Source: Chloroflexota bacterium | Lineage (GTDB): Bacteria > Chloroflexota > Limnocylindria > Limnocylindrales > CSP1-4 | Assembly (NCBI GenBank): GCA_021790375.1 | Contig: JAJYEB010000106.1 | Location: 1-6,756, forward strand | Direction of reading: 5' to 3' | DNA: 6,756 bases | Shown: piece by piece, positions 5,349 to 6,756 of the stretch | Numbering within the stretch: the stretch's first letter is position 1 | Layout: each line of letters opens with the position of its first letter | Notes under the pieces: generated by a model | Told to the model about the DNA's origin: nothing | Databases searched by the model: none | The model's input: only the letters and a program-made list of their open reading frames with translations | Position numbers and translations under genes: made by a program

Positions 5349-5648
5349 GCCCACGTGGACCAGGACGGGCAGCCAGGCCGTGGCGGCGAACCCCAACCCC
5401 GCCAGGAACATGAGCAGCGCGCCGACGACCAGGACACGCCGCCGGCCGACGCTGTCGGCGTGGGTGGTGAGCCAGAGCGAAATGGCCGCGTCGCCCAGGA
5501 GTGTCAGGGTCAGGAGCACCCCTATGAGCGCTCCGGAGAGCCCGAGGGCGGCGAGGTAGAGGACCAGCACGACCGACACGAGGCCGTAGCCGAACATGCG
5601 CACCGCTCGCGTCGCGAAGATGAGGCGCCCATCGCGCCCGAGCGCCAC
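5349..5648 (-). pseudogene. MFS transporter, truncated after about 100 codons
   Basis: The GTG at 5648 begins a typical major-facilitator N-terminus. Helix 1 is at about 17-36 (VRMFGYGLVSVVLVLYLAAL), helix 2 at 41-61 and helix 3 at 72-93. The loop 2-3 motif A is present (LTTHADSVGRRRVL, with D65, G68, R69 and R70). Intact members have about 400 residues and 12 helices. Here homology stops around residue 97-100, and from 5348 leftward the frame merely reads through the antisense of the flavodoxin gene. It starts 12 bp after the ChrB-domain stop, so it was once co-transcribed with it, probably as the efflux partner. Deletion, or rearrangement joining the flavodoxin gene, is the likely cause. 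The remnant may still be transcribed but should not make a working transporter. Confidence 0.8.
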
Positions 5649-5660
5649 CGCCTGCCTCGC

Positions 5661-6101
5661 CTATCCGCCCGCTTCGACCTGCCCTCGGCACCACGCGTAG
5701 AGCGCGTCGTAGGCGGGCAGCTCCAGGGCGAGTTGTTCCTGGTCGGGCAGGCCGAGCAGCGCGAAGCCGTCGGCGATGGCGAGCAGCCCCCGTGACTGCG
5801 GCGTTGCGTCGCGGTCCTCGGCCACGTCGGCGCCGTGGATGACGCGGGCCATGAGGGCGAGCACCGGATCACCGGCCAGGTTGTAGTCGTCTATGAGGAC
5901 CTCGAACGAGCAGAGGCCATCCCGGTGGGTGTAGCGGGCGCCCTTGGCATCGAAGCTGATCGCGCCCGTCCGCTCGGCGTAGGGTAGGACATCGTCGGCG
6001 GGGACGTAGGCGATCTCCGCGTCGGGATCGATGAATCTGCGGATCAGCCAGGGGCAGGCGATCCGATCGGTCCTCGGGTGCTCGCGGGTGACCCACTCCA
6101 T
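5661..6101 (-). CDS. Chromate resistance protein, ChrB C-terminal domain only
   Basis: The ATG at 6101 has AGGAGG (plus-strand 6108-6113) 6 nt upstream and gives 146 residues, so a longer frame from 6251 is rejected. The whole protein is one ChrB-type domain. WVTREHPRTDRIACPWLIRR (3-22) runs into FIDPDAEIAYVP. AERTGAISFDAKGARYTH (42-59), CSFEVLIDDYNL (64-75), a VIHGADV segment (87-93) and YDALYAWC (131-138) follow. Classical ChrB proteins are about twice this length, with an N-terminal domain and a role in sensing chromate to control the efflux pump ChrA. Stand-alone versions of this domain are common next to MFS or ChrA transporters, and their biochemical role is not settled. Here the adjoining MFS gene is truncated, so any efflux function of the pair is probably lost. 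Annotation by domain is secure; chromate as substrate is inherited from the family name. Confidence 0.88.
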   Translation of the reverse strand: MEWVTREHPRTDRIACPWLIRRFIDPDAEIAYVPADDVLPYAERTGAISFDAKGARYTHRDGLCSFEVLIDDYNLAGDPVLALMARVIHGADVAEDRDATPQSRGLLAIADGFALLGLPDQEQLALELPAYDALYAWCRGQVEAGG

Positions 6102-6119
6102 CGTGGTCCTCCTGGCTTG

Positions 6120-6133
6120 ACGTGCGTTCACGT
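6120..6133. promoter_or_regulatory. Inverted repeat upstream of the ChrB-domain gene (possible operator)
   Basis: ACGTG-CGTT-CACGT is a perfect inverted repeat with 5-bp arms, placed 7 bp upstream of the AGGAGG ribosome site in the 5' leader or promoter of the ChrB-domain gene. A dimeric repressor site would fit this position. No -10/-35 pair was confidently found in 6134-6230. Confidence 0.25.
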
Positions 6134-6230
6134 ACCAGCATGACACGCCGGCCAGGTGCGGTCCGCCAGGAATCGCGGCGAACGGACCGTGTCCTGGAGG
6201 GCCCTGGGAAAGGTTGCAGGACGTACTGAA

Positions 6231-6258
6231 CGACCCCCCGGGGCATCCCAAGGGGTCG
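6231..6258 (-). terminator. Hairpin downstream of the tRNA-Pro fragment
   Basis: CGACCCC (6231-6237) and GGGGTCG (6252-6258) form 7-bp arms around a 14-nt loop, 16 bp past the CCA end of the tRNA fragment. On the minus strand the second arm is followed by TTCAGT rather than a real T tract. It could be the old terminator of the tRNA gene. Weak. Confidence 0.3.
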
Positions 6259-6274
6259 ACTCGTGCTCGGTTTC

Positions 6275-6319
6275 TGGTCGGGGCGCCGCGATTCGAACGC
6301 GGGACCTCTTGAACCCCAT
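6275..6319 (-). tRNA. tRNA-Pro(GGG) 3' fragment, likely attachment-site remnant
   Basis: Reading the minus strand from 6319, the anticodon loop is ATGGGGT (anticodon GGG at 6317-6315), the 3' anticodon strand TCAAG, and the variable loop AGGTC. The T arm is CCGCG-TTCGAAT-CGCGG with perfect 5-bp pairing, the acceptor strand CGCCCCG, the discriminator A, and an encoded CCA at 6277-6275. The loop and acceptor end match bacterial tRNA-Pro(GGG). The required partner strands upstream are absent: ACTAA stands where CTTGA should pair with TCAAG, and no proper D arm follows. A short CGGGG about 72 nt from the end could pair with part of the acceptor, so a decayed full gene is an alternative. The fragment running from anticodon loop to CCA is the usual core of tyrosine-integrase tRNA att sites. 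It is not a functional tRNA. Confidence 0.75.
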
Positions 6320-6402
6320 TTAGTTCACGACGCGCTCAGACCCCCGCTTTCGTGCTCCACGGCCGTCCATTCCGTGCGCCTGTGACCCCCATTATCCGCG
6401 GT

Positions 6403-6425
6403 CTTGTGGGTCAACTTGTGGGTCA
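6403..6425. repeat. Direct repeat CTTGTGGGTCA x2, possible integrase arm-type sites
   Basis: CTTGTGGGTCA occurs at 6403-6413 and again at 6415-6425, a 12-bp period. An inverted partial copy, TGACCC (7 of 8 bases of TGACCCAC if extended), lies at 6383-6388. The repeats sit about 85-105 bp from the tRNA fragment on its presumed element side, where arm-type binding sites are expected. Confidence 0.5.
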
Positions 6426-6489
6426 GGAACAGCCTCGGCATCTGGCTCTCGGCGGCCGGCCCTCCTCAGCCCCTTCATCAGCCGGCAAG

Positions 6490-6678
6490 TCACAGGGCGC
6501 CGGCTCCAGCGACGGCGCACGGCACCACGCCCATGACTGGCAGGATCGCGGCGATAATGCTGCAGGCTACGAGCCCGTTCCAAAAGGGCAGCGCCCGCCG
6601 ACCGGCGATTCCATGCTCAACTCCGATGAGCGCGCGCCCGAGCCAGAAGGAGGCTCGGACGGTTCGATTGCTTCGCAC
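6490..6678 (-). CDS. Doubtful small membrane protein frame
   Basis: A GTG-started frame of 62 residues whose C-terminal half is hydrophobic: FWNGLVACSIIAAILPVMG, then VVPCAVAGAGAL. It has no Shine-Dalgarno, no family I recognise, and it lies in the putative mobile-element edge. It may be a small membrane protein or a chance frame; I cannot decide from the sequence. Confidence 0.2.
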   Translation of the reverse strand: MRSNRTVRASFWLGRALIGVEHGIAGRRALPFWNGLVACSIIAAILPVMGVVPCAVAGAGAL

Positions 6679-6756
6679 GGGCGGGGCGACAATGGATGGT
6701 AGGGCTATTGTCCGCTGATCAAGGACGCTGGGCTGACGAGCACGAGCCCATCAGGT

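Larger units (their letters stand above)
6320..6756. other. Stretch without a confident gene; putative edge of an integrated element
   Basis: The sequence to the right of the tRNA fragment is somewhat less GC-rich than the rest and has no recognisable gene. By the usual geometry of integration into a tRNA 3' end, it would belong to the mobile element. It contains a direct repeat at 6403-6425, an inverted repeat GACAAT/ATTGTC at 6688-6712, and a doubtful small membrane frame at 6490-6678. The intact tRNA-Pro(GGG) and an integrase, if present, would lie beyond the right edge. Confidence 0.4.

Noticed and set aside
6688..6712. Inverted repeat GACAAT/ATTGTC with a 13-nt loop
   Set aside because: The 6-bp arms do not extend and no gene start is defined beside it; chance is likely.
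6404..6718. Plus-strand frames of 104 and 116 codons at the right end
   Set aside because: They overlap each other, show no protein-like motif, hydrophobic pattern or ribosome site, and cross the direct repeats.
1..6756. A new defence or biosynthetic system
   Set aside because: The genes belong to common metabolic and stress families and do not form a coherent uncharacterised cassette; any cargo of the suspected element lies outside the window.

Overview
This is a GC-rich, gene-dense window with short intergenic gaps. It carries an F420-type LLM oxidoreductase, Shine-Dalgarno and GTG starts, and at least two genes that may be leaderless. That fits a high-GC soil or sediment bacterium from Actinomycetota or Chloroflexota (or a related lineage). 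The phylum cannot be fixed from the sequence alone, and no marker gene is present.

Layout from left to right. (1) 1-433 (-) is the N-terminal third of a PLP-dependent group II (aromatic-L-amino-acid type) decarboxylase that runs off the left edge. (2) 515-703 (+) is a small single-pass membrane protein, followed by an intergenic stretch with an 18-bp tandem repeat. (3) 939-1874 (+) is an LLM-class flavin/F420-dependent oxidoreductase. (4) Convergent to it, 3950-1887 (-) is a two-gene operon. It holds a proline racemase/hydroxyproline epimerase/3-hydroxyproline dehydratase family enzyme with a Ser/Cys active-site pair, followed 6 bp later by an ornithine cyclodeaminase/mu-crystallin family reductase. 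Together they suggest imino-acid catabolism, probably hydroxyproline to Delta1-pyrroline-2-carboxylate to L-proline. (5) 4530-4039 (-) is a J-domain protein fused to a small ExoX-like C-terminal module. (6) 4531-4808 is an intergenic region with a hairpin, a 35-bp tandem repeat and a 16-bp tandem repeat. (7) 4809-5348 (+) is a flavodoxin-fold protein. (8) 6101-5349 (-) is a stand-alone ChrB-type chromate-resistance domain protein followed by an MFS transporter cut off after about 100 codons, exactly where the flavodoxin gene ends. (9) 6275-6319 (-) is the 3' part of a tRNA-Pro(GGG) gene, from anticodon loop to CCA, without a matching 5' half. Sequence to its right holds no convincing gene.

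The most notable signal is at the right end. The tRNA-Pro 3' fragment looks like the displaced attachment-site copy left when an integrative element enters a tRNA gene. By the usual geometry the element would lie to the right, from about 6320 past the window edge, and the intact tRNA would be at its far end. A 12-bp-period direct repeat with an inverted partial copy nearby resembles integrase arm-type sites. Other points worth following are the Ser/Cys racemase paired with a reductase, a Shine-Dalgarno sequence buried in a perfect hairpin ahead of it, the related repeats in two separate intergenic regions, and the precise truncation of the MFS gene. No wholly new multi-gene system can be claimed from this window.
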